NCBI RefSeq assembly: GCF_005222805.1
Contig: NZ_STGC01000002.1
Span: 881,836 to 945,835 of the forward strand
DNA: 64,000 bases
From: Devosia sp. FKR38
GTDB lineage: Bacteria; Pseudomonadota; Alphaproteobacteria; Rhizobiales; Devosiaceae
Direction: 5' to 3'
Both the position numbers and the translations under genes were made by a program. Each line of letters opens with the position of its first letter. The stretch's first letter is position 1. Under the pieces are notes generated by a model. The model saw nothing but the letters and a program-made list of their open reading frames with translations. It did not search any database and was not told the origin of the DNA. Shown here one piece after another: positions 35,208 through 43,901 of the stretch.

Positions 35208-36212
35208 GTGACCGAACTCGTCTTCTTCATCAACCAGGTCGTGATCGCCGGCGCCGTGCTGGGCTGCATCTATGCCCTGGGCGCGGTCGGCATCACGCTG
35301 ATCTTCGGCATCCTGCGCTTTGCCCATTTCGCCCATTCGGAGCTGATGACCTCGGGCGCCTTTTTTGCCTTCATGCTGGCGGCGCTGTTTGCCAGCTGGG
35401 GCATTGTCACGCCCATTCCCACCGGCTTTGTCGTGCTGCCGCTGGCCATGGTGATGTCGGCCATTTTTGCCTTGGGCATCGACAAGGGCTTTTATGCCCC
35501 GCTGCGCAAGCGCGGCGCCAAGCCGGTGATCCTGCTCATTGCCTCGATCGGCGTGACGCTGATGGTGCAGGGCCTGATCCGCCTGTTCTTCGGGGCCGGC
35601 AGCTATTCGTTCTTTGAGACCGAAACCAAGGACGTGTTCCGCATCGACACCAGCTTCCTCGGGTCCACCCGGCCGCTGGTCATCACCGAGCCGCAGCTGC
35701 TGATGATCGTGGTCACGGTGATCTCCGTGCTGGCGCTGCATCTGTTCCTGACGCGCTCGCGCCTGGGCAAGGCCATGCGCGCCATGGCCGACAATGCCGA
35801 TCTGGCCCAGGTCTCGGGCATCAATACCGCGCTGGTGGTCCGGGTCACCTGGGTCGTCGCCGGCGCGCTGGCCTGCATGGCCGGCACCATGCTGGCGCTC
35901 GACGTGACGCTCAAGCCGGACCTCGCCTTCAACATCATCATCCCGATCTTTGCCGCCGCCATCGTGGGCGGGCTGGGCCAGGCCTATGGCGCCATCGCCG
36001 GGGGCCTGCTGATCGGCTTTGCCGAATCGCTGGCCGTGTTCAACTGGACCATGGTGCTGCGCCCGCTCAATGCCGTGCTGCCCGAATGGGCGCAGCTGCC
36101 GGCGACGCTGGCGCTGGTGCCCACCGAATATAAGCTCACCGTGGCATTCGTGATCCTGGTGGTGGTGTTGCTGGTGCGACCCACGGGAATCTTCAAGGGA
36201 GCCTCGTCATGA
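35208..36212 (+). CDS. livH: ABC transporter permease LivH
   Basis: The protein has 334 residues from a GTG, with eight or so membrane helices and the LivH pattern GAVGITLIFGILRFAHFAHSE near the N-terminus. EAA-type loop residues lie around GKAMRAMADNADLAQVSGIN, which contacts the ATPases. It forms the inner-membrane channel with LivM, whose start overlaps its stop by four bases. Confidence 0.92.
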   Translation: MTELVFFINQVVIAGAVLGCIYALGAVGITLIFGILRFAHFAHSELMTSGAFFAFMLAALFASWGIVTPIPTGFVVLPLAMVMSAIFALGIDKGFYAPLRKRGAKPVILLIASIGVTLMVQGLIRLFFGAGSYSFFETETKDVFRIDTSFLGSTRPLVITEPQLLMIVVTVISVLALHLFLTRSRLGKAMRAMADNADLAQVSGINTALVVRVTWVVAGALACMAGTMLALDVTLKPDLAFNIIIPIFAAAIVGGLGQAYGAIAGGLLIGFAESLAVFNWTMVLRPLNAVLPEWAQLPATLALVPTEYKLTVAFVILVVVLLVRPTGIFKGASS

Positions 36213-37492
36213 TCCGGCGCTCGCTCAGCCTTTTTGCGGGTCTCTTCGTGCTGATCCTGGTGGTCGGCTGGTTGATGGGCCTGCCCTTTACCTCGAGCCG
36301 CCTCGTGGAAGCGGCCGCCTATGCGCTGATCGCCCTGGGGCTCAATATCCAGTGGGGCTATGGCGGGCTGTTCAACTTCGGCATCATGGGCTTTCTGATG
36401 CTGGGCGGCTTTGCCGTCACCTTCATGTCCTATCCGGTCAATGCCGAATTCTGGGGCGGCGATGGCCCCATGCTGCTCGGCCGGGCGCTCCTGGCCTTTG
36501 CGCTGGGCGTGCTGCTGGTGCTGGCGGCGCGGCGCAGTGATCGCATTGGCATCACCGGGCGCTGGAAGGCGACGCTGGTGGTGCTGGCCTGGTTTGTGGG
36601 CTATTGCGTCTATCGCAGCCAGATCGATCCGGCGGCGGCCTATATCGAGGCCAATGCCGGCTTTGTCGGCGGGCTGGGGCTCAATGCGGTGTTCGGCTGG
36701 ATCTTCGGCGGCATTCTGGCCGCTGGCGTCGCCTATATCGTGGGCAAGATCGCCCTGGGCCTGCGCACCGATTACCTCGCCATTGCCACCATCGGCATTT
36801 CCGAAATCATCCGCGCGCTGATCAAGAACATGGATTGGCTGACCCGTGGCACGCTGACCGTCTCGCCCATTCCATGGCCGACGCCGCTGCCGCAGGATTA
36901 TCAGGCTGGCGGCGCCGATCAGGTGACCGCGCTGCTCTTGGCCCGTGGCGGCTATCTGGCGCTGGCCATTGTCGTGCTGGGCCTGGCCATGTGGCTGGTC
37001 AGCCGCGCCTATTCCGGCCCCTGGGGCCGCATGATGCGCGCCATCCGCGACAATCACATTGCCGCCGCTTCCATGGGCAAGGACGTCAAATCGCGCCAGC
37101 TCGAGATCTTCATCTTCGGCTCGGTGCTGATGGGCATTGGCGGCGCCATGCTGGTCAGCTTCACGCAGATCTTTGATCCCAGTAGCTACCAGCCGATCAA
37201 CCACACCTTCCTGATCTGGGTGATGATCATTGTCGGCGGCGCCGGCAACAATTGGGGTGCGGTCTTCGGCGCGGTGCTGATCTGGCTGGTCTGGGTGGTC
37301 AGCGAGCCGGTGGCCAAGGCGATCTTTGAGACGATCAGCTATTGGTCCACCACGGTTGGCTGGTCCGAAATCCCCGACATCGAATCGCGCTCGGCCCAGA
37401 TGCGCGTCTTCGTGCTCGGCCTCGTCATCACCATCGCCCTGCGCTACGCCCCCAAGGGTCTGATCCCCGAACGCGTCCGCCAGGACGCGTAG
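36209..37492 (+). CDS. livM: ABC transporter permease LivM
   Basis: The protein has 427 residues, with about ten membrane helices. The family motifs are ALGLNIQWGYGGLFNFG near residue 50 and the ATPase-contact loop GRMMRAIRDNHIAAASMGKDV. It is longer than many LivM proteins because of an inserted segment after the third helix (about 95-150). It completes the four-gene transport unit; a solute-binding protein is encoded 1.6 kb away on the other strand. The substrate may be a branched-chain amino acid, but this family also takes amides and urea. Confidence 0.92.
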   Translation: MIRRSLSLFAGLFVLILVVGWLMGLPFTSSRLVEAAAYALIALGLNIQWGYGGLFNFGIMGFLMLGGFAVTFMSYPVNAEFWGGDGPMLLGRALLAFALGVLLVLAARRSDRIGITGRWKATLVVLAWFVGYCVYRSQIDPAAAYIEANAGFVGGLGLNAVFGWIFGGILAAGVAYIVGKIALGLRTDYLAIATIGISEIIRALIKNMDWLTRGTLTVSPIPWPTPLPQDYQAGGADQVTALLLARGGYLALAIVVLGLAMWLVSRAYSGPWGRMMRAIRDNHIAAASMGKDVKSRQLEIFIFGSVLMGIGGAMLVSFTQIFDPSSYQPINHTFLIWVMIIVGGAGNNWGAVFGAVLIWLVWVVSEPVAKAIFETISYWSTTVGWSEIPDIESRSAQMRVFVLGLVITIALRYAPKGLIPERVRQDA

Positions 37493-37612
37493 CGGGCAGG
37501 GTGCGGCGACGGGCGCCGCGCTAGGCCAAACGGCTGTTGGCTGAGATGACGCGGGGAGAGGAATGGCGGCCACTCCTGCACGCTGCCACTCTCCTGCCCC
37601 GCCACCGTCGTC

Positions 37613-37633
37613 ACCCTCGGGCTTGACCCGAGG
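37613..37633. repeat. REP-like palindrome
   Basis: CCCTCGGG-CTTGA-CCCGAGGG is a perfect hairpin in the gap after livM. Its wording (CACCCTCGGGCTTGACCCGAG) is like the dispersed palindromes common in many alphaproteobacterial genomes. It may double as a 3'-end stabiliser for the liv message. Confidence 0.6.
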
Positions 37634-37692
37634 GCTCTGCACTGGCGGAGGGATGGTCCGGCTCGTCACCGTCCGTCCCCCATTACAAACCA

Positions 37693-38220
37693 CTAGTCGT
37701 CGAGCCGGGGTGTCCACCAGCCGCCGGGTTCGTAGCCGCCGGACATGGCGATGTCCTTGCCAGTGATGGCCTGTTCGGCAAAGCAGCGGCGGGCGTGTTC
37801 GTGCAGGCTGGTGACCCAGCCGTCCCCGAGGACATGCACCAGTTCGTCGATGTCATCGAGGCGTTGCGCGATGGCGCCGGCGTGGCGGGCGTGGAACATG
37901 GCGCCGGGGACACTGGCCAAAAGGACAATCAGCAGGGGTTCCTCGGGCGTGGCGTCCCAGCGCCCGGCGCGGATCCCGGCGGGCAGATCCCGGCCCCAGG
38001 CCTGATCGGTGATCCGTGGCTCCCAAAACTCAAGCGTCAGTGGCGGGTTGGGGACGTCCGCCGGGCCCTCGAAGGGGTGGCGGCGCGACACATACTCCAG
38101 CGGCGCGCCGACGATATCGGCGATGATGCCGCGCCATTGCAAGAACTGTCCAGGCTTGCCGCAATAGAGGCCATCAATGTCAATCTCTGCGAGGCAGGGG
38201 TGGCGGTCGTCTTGTGCCAT
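37693..38220 (-). CDS. hypothetical protein
   Basis: The protein has 175 residues. The ATG at 38220 has AAGGA about nine bases upstream; the longer frame to 38469 overlaps the methyltransferase gene. It is a soluble, acidic protein with many Trp and Pro residues (FLQWRGIIADIVG, LEFWEPRITDQAWG, GYEPGGWWTP). I do not recognise a family. It follows the methyltransferase on the same strand by about 110 bases, which may be coincidence. Confidence 0.6.
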   Translation of the reverse strand: MAQDDRHPCLAEIDIDGLYCGKPGQFLQWRGIIADIVGAPLEYVSRRHPFEGPADVPNPPLTLEFWEPRITDQAWGRDLPAGIRAGRWDATPEEPLLIVLLASVPGAMFHARHAGAIAQRLDDIDELVHVLGDGWVTSLHEHARRCFAEQAITGKDIAMSGGYEPGGWWTPRLDD

Positions 38221-38329
38221 TGCTGCGTGTCCTTGTGGCGGGGCGCAGTGGTTTTGACACGGGCGGACGATGGGCGCTGTTTCGTGCGGAACGGAGCGGC
38301 GGCGCGGTTGCGCGACAGCGCCCGCCCCG

Positions 38330-38929
38330 TCACCGCGCAGCGGCTTTGCACGCCTCTGCCCAGAGCCAGCGCGTCGGCTTGCCGTCGTAGCCCGATCCAT
38401 CGGCCGCGGTGATGTCCAGGCTGGCCCAGGGCCCGGAAGCGCGGAGGTGATCGTGTAGCTGATCGGCACTCAGATAATTGTAGTAGCGGCCAAACTGGTC
38501 GCGGCCTTCGGCGTCGCCGGCCTTAAAGCTCGCCATCAATCGGCCGCCGGGGCGCAGCGCGGCAAAGATGCGTGCCAGCGCGTCGGTCAGCTCATGGCGC
38601 GGCGCGTGCAGCAGGCAGGCGCAGGCCCAGACGCCGTCATAGGCGCTCTCATCGGCCAGTTCGTGGAAGGCCATGATGCGCACCGGCATGCCCAGGCGCT
38701 TTTCGGCTTCGGCCGCCAGTTCGGGGGAGGCGTCGGAGGGCGTCACGGCAAAGCCGGCGGTTCGCATGGCGGCGGCATCGCGGCCATTGCCCGTGCCCAG
38801 TTCCAGCACGGCGCCGCCCGGCGGGAGCTGCGCCAGAAAGCCGGCCAGCTGCGCCGATGGGCGCTCGGCATGCTGCGCATAGGCTTCGGCATTGTCGGCG
38901 TAAAATTTCAGCGTCTCGGGATCGGGCAT
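38330..38929 (-). CDS. class I SAM-dependent methyltransferase
   Basis: The protein has 199 residues. Motif I is VLELGTGNGRDAAAM, motif II is the acidic TPSDASPEL region, and the motif post-I/IV area is GVWACACLLHAP. It is a small soluble methyltransferase of the Methyltransf_11/25 type with an unknown acceptor. The ATG at 38929 is chosen because the domain begins right after it. It is on the opposite strand to livM and next to the liv binding-protein gene. Confidence 0.82.
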   Translation of the reverse strand: MPDPETLKFYADNAEAYAQHAERPSAQLAGFLAQLPPGGAVLELGTGNGRDAAAMRTAGFAVTPSDASPELAAEAEKRLGMPVRIMAFHELADESAYDGVWACACLLHAPRHELTDALARIFAALRPGGRLMASFKAGDAEGRDQFGRYYNYLSADQLHDHLRASGPWASLDITAADGSGYDGKPTRWLWAEACKAAAR

Positions 38930-39077
38930 CTTGGCTCCAAGCAAAAGGCCCGGGATTTCTCCCGGGCCTGAATAGATTGTGCGGATCGACGGCCGGGCCC
39001 TGCGCGCGCAGCGCTCCGGGCGTCGTCTCCTCAAAACCCTCCACCGGAGGGTTTTGTCGGCTTGCGCCGGATGGAGC

Positions 39078-40280
39078 CTACTTGATCAGGCCCTTTTCGA
39101 CGAACTTGCCGCCTTCGACGGCCAGCTCGACGATGATGCCATCCACGTCGCCGGCTGCGTCGAAGTCGAGGGCGCCACCGGCACCTTCATAGTCGATGTC
39201 GGTGCCGGCCTTGATCAGCTCGACAGCCTTGGTCCATTCGCCGGGCAGGATCTTCTCGCCGGGCGCCGAGGACACATCGCGCAGGGCAGCCGAGAGGCCG
39301 TCACGCGAGGCCGAGCCATTCTTCTCGATGGCCAGGGCCAGCAGGAACGCTGCGTCATAGGCCTGGGGGGCATAGGTGGCGTTGGCCACAAAGCCGTCGC
39401 TGGTGAAGGCGTTGTAGATGTCCACGGCGCCGCCCGAAGGAGCACCGGCGCGGGTGGCGATCAGGCCTTCCACGGCTGCAGCGTCGATGCCGCTGAGCAG
39501 GTCGTCGCCGACCATGCCGTCACCGCCGACATAGGTGGTGAAATTGCCGGACTCGACGGCCTGGCGCAGGATGGTGTTACCCGAGGCATTGGCATAGGCC
39601 AGGATCACCAGGTTCTGGCTGGCGACCAGATTGCCCAGCTCGGCGCGGTAGTCGGCCTTGCCTTCTTCATGGGCGACGCTGGCTGCAACCGTGCCGCCGC
39701 CGGCGGTGTAGGCTGCGGTCAGGGCTTCGGCGAAGCCTTTGCCGTAGTCGTTGTTCACATAGGTGATGGCGATGTCCTTGACGCCCTTGGCGAGCAGCAG
39801 GTCAGCCATCTTGACGCCCTGGAGCGCGTCCGACGGGGTGGTGCGGTACACCAGGTCGTTGTCTTCCAGGGTGGTCAGGGCCGGGGCCGAGGAGGCCGGG
39901 GAGATGAACACCACATTGCCCGACAGGCCCGAGCCATTGAAGGCGCCGATGGTTTCGCCGGTGCACAGGGCACCCACGACGCCGGTGACATTGTCGGTGT
40001 TGATCAGCTTGTCGGCAGCGGCAGCAGCGGCCGTCGCGTCGCAGGCGCCGTCAGCGGAGATCAGCTTGAGCTCGCCGCCCAGGATGCCGCCCTGTTCGTT
40101 GACCTGCTTAACAACCAGCTCAGCGCCGGCAAAGATCGGCGGAGTCAGCGATTCAATGGGGCCGGTGAAGCCGCCGATGAAGCCGATGGTGGCGCCGGTA
40201 TCCTGCGCCATGGCCGGTGCGGCGGCGACCAGAGCCGAGGCAGCTACGGCCAGGGCCAGCGTTGTCTTGAGATTGAGCAT
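39078..40280 (-). CDS. livJ: branched-chain amino acid type ABC substrate-binding protein
   Basis: The protein has 400 residues. A signal peptide of about 25 residues ends in APAMAQ, followed by a periplasmic-binding fold of the LivJ/LivK class. Visible features are GFIGGFTGPIESL at the start of the mature protein, LISADGACDATAAAAAADKLI, and NTDNVTGVVGALCTGETIGA with a Cys pair. AGAGGGA precedes the ATG at 40280. It is probably the receptor for LivGFHM upstream, though transcribed separately and in the other direction. Confidence 0.88.
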   Translation of the reverse strand: MLNLKTTLALAVAASALVAAAPAMAQDTGATIGFIGGFTGPIESLTPPIFAGAELVVKQVNEQGGILGGELKLISADGACDATAAAAAADKLINTDNVTGVVGALCTGETIGAFNGSGLSGNVVFISPASSAPALTTLEDNDLVYRTTPSDALQGVKMADLLLAKGVKDIAITYVNNDYGKGFAEALTAAYTAGGGTVAASVAHEEGKADYRAELGNLVASQNLVILAYANASGNTILRQAVESGNFTTYVGGDGMVGDDLLSGIDAAAVEGLIATRAGAPSGGAVDIYNAFTSDGFVANATYAPQAYDAAFLLALAIEKNGSASRDGLSAALRDVSSAPGEKILPGEWTKAVELIKAGTDIDYEGAGGALDFDAAGDVDGIIVELAVEGGKFVEKGLIK

Positions 40281-40511
40281 GTACGTCCCTCTGATGGGTT
40301 GATCCGTGGAGCGGCCCTTGAACGGGCGCGTCTTGCCGGGCGGGTCAACGCGATAAAGGGGGCGCAACCCGCGCCCCGCTGCAGCAACTGTTGCACATTT
40401 GAGGGGAGGGAGTCACCGGGTATTGATCTGGGTTTGCGGCCAAGCGCGCTGTTGCTTAACAGGCGCGTTTTCTGCAAGTTGGCCAAAGTCTTCTGCAACG
40501 GCCGGGTCGTG

Positions 40512-41546
40512 ATGAATCGTCTGATTGGCGCTTTGATGCTGGCGGTTGTCGGCCTGTTGGTCTCGCCGGCCTGGGCGCAGTTCACCGTGCTCGATCACGC
40601 CCAGGATGGCGGCGCGGCCCCCAGTCCGGAAGCCGTGGCGCAACCGGCGCCGCTGTGCGGCACGCGCACCATCTCGATTGCCCGCGTCGGCTGGCCTTCG
40701 GCGCAGATCCTCGCCGAAATCCACGCGCGTCTGCTGGCCAAGGCCTTTGGCTGCACCGTCTGGGTGATGCAGGCCGATCTGGCGGCCATTGGGTCGACGA
40801 TGAGCGCGACGGGCGAGCCGGCGGTGGCGCCCGAGATGTGGCCCAATCGCATTGCCGAACTGTGGAATGCCGGCGTTAATGCGCAGACCCTGCGTGCCGC
40901 CGCCACCACCTATGCCCAGGCCCAGCTCGAGGGCTGGTTCATCCCCGACTATCTGGCGCAGGCGCAGCCCCAGCTCAAGGCGGCCAGCGAGTTGGCCGCG
41001 GTGCTGCCTGCGCTGGCCGGCACCGGTCGCGTGCGGCTGATTTCCTGCCCGCCCGATTGGGCCTGTGCGGTGATCAACCGCAATCTGGTCAAGGCCTATG
41101 GGCTGACAGGACAAGTCGATGTGGTCGAGCCGGCCAATCGGCTCGAGATGGATACGCTGATTGCCCAGGCGGTCAGCAGCAAGGAGCCGGTTGTTTTCTA
41201 CTATTGGCAGCCCAATGCCATCCTGGCCCAGCTCAGCTTCACCGCGCTCGACATGGGCGCCTATGACGCCGGTGCCGCCAAGTGCCTGGCCCAGGTCAGC
41301 TGCGCCGATCCCAAGCCGAGTGCCTTTGCGCCGGAAACTGTGGTGGTGGCGATCAGCGAGTGGCTGGCCACCGATGTGCCGGTGGTTGCGGGCTATTTCC
41401 GCCGCTCCAGCCTGCCGCTGCAGGAGATGAGCACGCTGCTGGCGCAGCTCAGCGAGGGCGGGGCGAGCGTGGAAAGCGTGGCGGACCGCTTTGTTGCCGA
41501 GCGGCAGGATATCTGGGGCGCCTGGGTGGGGGCCGGCACGCCTTAA
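40512..41546 (+). CDS. glycine betaine/proline-type ABC substrate-binding protein
   Basis: The protein has 344 residues. A signal peptide ends near SPAWAQ. The mature chain shows an OpuAC/ProX-like fold: ISIARVGWPSAQI, VAPEMWPNR, EGWFIPDYLA and VVFYYWQPNAIL, with several Trp and Tyr residues suited to cation-pi binding of a quaternary amine. No permease or ATPase for it lies in this window, so it is an orphan component here. It is divergent from the liv binding-protein gene. Confidence 0.82.
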   Translation: MNRLIGALMLAVVGLLVSPAWAQFTVLDHAQDGGAAPSPEAVAQPAPLCGTRTISIARVGWPSAQILAEIHARLLAKAFGCTVWVMQADLAAIGSTMSATGEPAVAPEMWPNRIAELWNAGVNAQTLRAAATTYAQAQLEGWFIPDYLAQAQPQLKAASELAAVLPALAGTGRVRLISCPPDWACAVINRNLVKAYGLTGQVDVVEPANRLEMDTLIAQAVSSKEPVVFYYWQPNAILAQLSFTALDMGAYDAGAAKCLAQVSCADPKPSAFAPETVVVAISEWLATDVPVVAGYFRRSSLPLQEMSTLLAQLSEGGASVESVADRFVAERQDIWGAWVGAGTP

Positions 41547-41653
41547 GGCGCGGTTCACCACGATTGCGTTTGGTCCCGCGGTGTCGGCCCGTTGTCACAT
41601 AGGCTGGATAGATTGACTGTCGCGCGTTCGTAAATTTCTGTTAAACTACTGGA

Positions 41654-41666
41654 AATACACAGTATT
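41654..41666. promoter_or_regulatory. palindrome in the AT-rich promoter region of the GGDEF-EAL gene
   Basis: AATAC-ACA-GTATT is a perfect 13-base inverted repeat in an unusually AT-rich stretch (41630-41700), 83 bases before the gene start. It could be an operator. Confidence 0.35.
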
Positions 41667-41748
41667 CATTTTGCATTCACGCATTTTTTACGGTCGGTGC
41701 GGCATTGTGTCTGCGATCCTGCGTATCGGATCTGAAGGATAGGCCACC

Positions 41749-43254
41749 ATGCGCCATAGTATTGCGCCTTCTCGTATCCTGGACGGCTACCTGACTTGCA
41801 CCGTGGTCGTGGGCTCGGCCGTCCTGATCGGGCTGATGGCCTGGATCGTCTTCGGTGAGACCCATGGGCTCAATACGCAGCTGATGATCCAGCTCTCGGT
41901 TGCCGGCCTGGTCGTGCTGCTGATGGTCACCCAGGTTTTCAGCTATTACGTGCTGCGGGGCCGTCTCCGCCAGGCGCAATCTGCCGAGCAGGCGCGGCTG
42001 GCCTCGGCGCATCGGGATGCGCTCACGGGCGTCTCCACGCGCTCGTTCTTCCTCGATGCCCTGCGCGACGAGGTCTATCACGGCGCCTATCGCCCGGTTG
42101 GCTATCTGCAGCTCGATATGGACAATCTCAAGGTGCTCAATGACACCGCCGGACATGGGGCCGGCGATGCGGCGCTGGTGCATCTGACTGCCACCATCCG
42201 CGAATTGATGCCACAGGCTGTGGTTGGGCGGCTGGGTGGCGACGAATTCGGCATTGCCATCTTCGGGCATGACAACAAGCCGGCCCTCAAGCGGCTGGGC
42301 GAAGAATTGCTGCGCCGGCTGGATCGGCCTGTGGGCATTGGCGGGCGCCCGGTGCGGCTCTCGGCCACCATCGGCATCGCCATGTCGCCGCAGGACGCCA
42401 CAGAGGCTGACGAGCTGATCTCCAAGGCCGATCTGGCGCTCTACAAGGGCAAGCGCAATGGCCGCCGCATGGTCGTGGCCTTTGACCGCGACATGCTGGG
42501 CGATGAGCGGCATCGGCGCTTTGTCGAACGCGAACTGCGCGCGGCGCTGCTGATGGACGAGTTGGAGCTGCACTACCAGCCGGTCTATGGCCGGGACATG
42601 GCGGTGCGCTCGCATGAGGCGCTGGTGCGCTGGCGCCACCGGGTGCGCGGCCTGATCCCGCCATCGGAATTCATCGCCATCGCCGAGGAGAGCGATCTCA
42701 TCGACAAGCTGGGCGAATGGGTGCTGCGCCGGGCCTGCCGCGACCTGCCGCGCCTGCGCACGCCAGTGGCGGTCAACGTCTCGCCGGCCCAGCTGCGCCA
42801 TGCCGATTTCGCGCCGCGCTTTGCTGCGGTGCTGGAGGAAATGAACACCGATCCCGCCCAGATCATTGTCGAGATCACCGAGACCGTGCCGCTGCAGGCG
42901 CGGGGGGTCGAGCTGGCGCAGGTCGATGCGCTGCGGGCCCTGGGCGTGCGCATTGCCATCGACGATTTCGGCGCCGGCCATGCGAGCCTGCAATATCTGC
43001 GCAGCTTTGCCTGCGACATCATCAAGATCGACCGCAGCTATGTCAGCAATTTGGCTGAGAACCGCATCAATGCGATCATTGTCTCGGCCATCTGCGAGAT
43101 TGCCCGGGCCCTGCCGGTGGATGTGATCGCCGAGGGCGTCGAGACCGAGGAGCAGTTGCGCCTGCTGCAGCAGGCTGGCTGCACCGCCTTTCAGGGCTAT
43201 CTGCTGGGGCGCCCGCAGCCCCTGTCGGCCACAAGCGTGGCCAACGCCGCCTGA
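41749..43254 (+). CDS. c-di-GMP turnover protein with GGDEF and EAL domains
   Basis: The protein has 501 residues. Two N-terminal membrane helices (about 15-65) are followed by a GGDEF domain with intact RLGGDEFG but no RxxD inhibitory site before it, then an EAL domain with EALVRW, EITE, IDDFGAGHASL and VIAEGVET. Catalytic residues for both cyclase and phosphodiesterase are present, so either or both activities are possible; hybrid proteins often act mainly as phosphodiesterases. Its product could set the motile/sessile choice in cells also using the che genes. Confidence 0.92.
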   Translation: MRHSIAPSRILDGYLTCTVVVGSAVLIGLMAWIVFGETHGLNTQLMIQLSVAGLVVLLMVTQVFSYYVLRGRLRQAQSAEQARLASAHRDALTGVSTRSFFLDALRDEVYHGAYRPVGYLQLDMDNLKVLNDTAGHGAGDAALVHLTATIRELMPQAVVGRLGGDEFGIAIFGHDNKPALKRLGEELLRRLDRPVGIGGRPVRLSATIGIAMSPQDATEADELISKADLALYKGKRNGRRMVVAFDRDMLGDERHRRFVERELRAALLMDELELHYQPVYGRDMAVRSHEALVRWRHRVRGLIPPSEFIAIAEESDLIDKLGEWVLRRACRDLPRLRTPVAVNVSPAQLRHADFAPRFAAVLEEMNTDPAQIIVEITETVPLQARGVELAQVDALRALGVRIAIDDFGAGHASLQYLRSFACDIIKIDRSYVSNLAENRINAIIVSAICEIARALPVDVIAEGVETEEQLRLLQQAGCTAFQGYLLGRPQPLSATSVANAA

Positions 43255-43381
43255 TCAGCCCCGGCGCCACCAGCCGATGACAGGGTGATGACAGCTTGTG
43301 CGTGCACCCGGTTGCGTCGCGATGCGGCGCACGGATATAAGGGGAGCGGGGAAGCCGATTGGTGGCATCGGGAGTAGTGAC

Positions 43382-43798
43382 TTGGATTTGAAGCGGATCA
43401 ACGATCACGTCAGTGTTTCAGGGCAGGTTTGGCCTGAAGACGTCGCTGCCCTCAAAGCCGCCGGATTCGTCGCCATCATCAACAATCGTCCGGACGGGGA
43501 ATCGCCCGACCAGCCGGCTGGTGCCGATATCGAAGCCGCCGCAATTGCCAATGGCATGGCCTACCATGCCATTCCCCTGGGTCGTGACGGGGTGTCCCCC
43601 GCCATGGTCGAACAGACCAGACAAGTGCTCGAGGGGAGCGCCGGTCCGGTCTTCTGCTTCTGCCGCAGCGGTACGCGGTCCACTACCCTGTGGGCCCTCA
43701 GCCAGGCAGGGGCCATGGACGCCAGCGCCATCATCGCGCAGGCGGCTGATGCTGGCTATGACATGAGCCATCTGGCCGGTCATCTCAGCCGGACATAG
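43382..43798 (+). CDS. DUF442/TIGR01244 phosphatase-like protein
   Basis: The protein has 138 residues and starts with TTG, supported by GGGAG eight bases upstream and by the protein start LDLKRINDHVSVSGQ. The fold is that of a dual-specificity phosphatase: the loop FCFCRSGTRST gives the Cx5R active site. Relatives are found alone or fused to sulfur-metabolism hydrolases in Proteobacteria. The natural substrate is unknown. The pyc gene follows about 100 bases later. Confidence 0.8.
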   Translation: MDLKRINDHVSVSGQVWPEDVAALKAAGFVAIINNRPDGESPDQPAGADIEAAAIANGMAYHAIPLGRDGVSPAMVEQTRQVLEGSAGPVFCFCRSGTRSTTLWALSQAGAMDASAIIAQAADAGYDMSHLAGHLSRT

Positions 43799-43901
43799 AC
43801 GCGCTATATTCCGCGGTGCAGCCGGGCACCCGGCCGCACCGTTCGTAGATTGCTGAGCCGGACCCAACGGTCCTCAACCCCTCTTGCTCGGACGGACACT
43901 T

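Noticed and set aside
38979-40511. Long N-terminal extension of the ProX-like gene
   Set aside because: The extension is antisense to the liv binding-protein gene; a signal peptide begins at the ATG at 40512.
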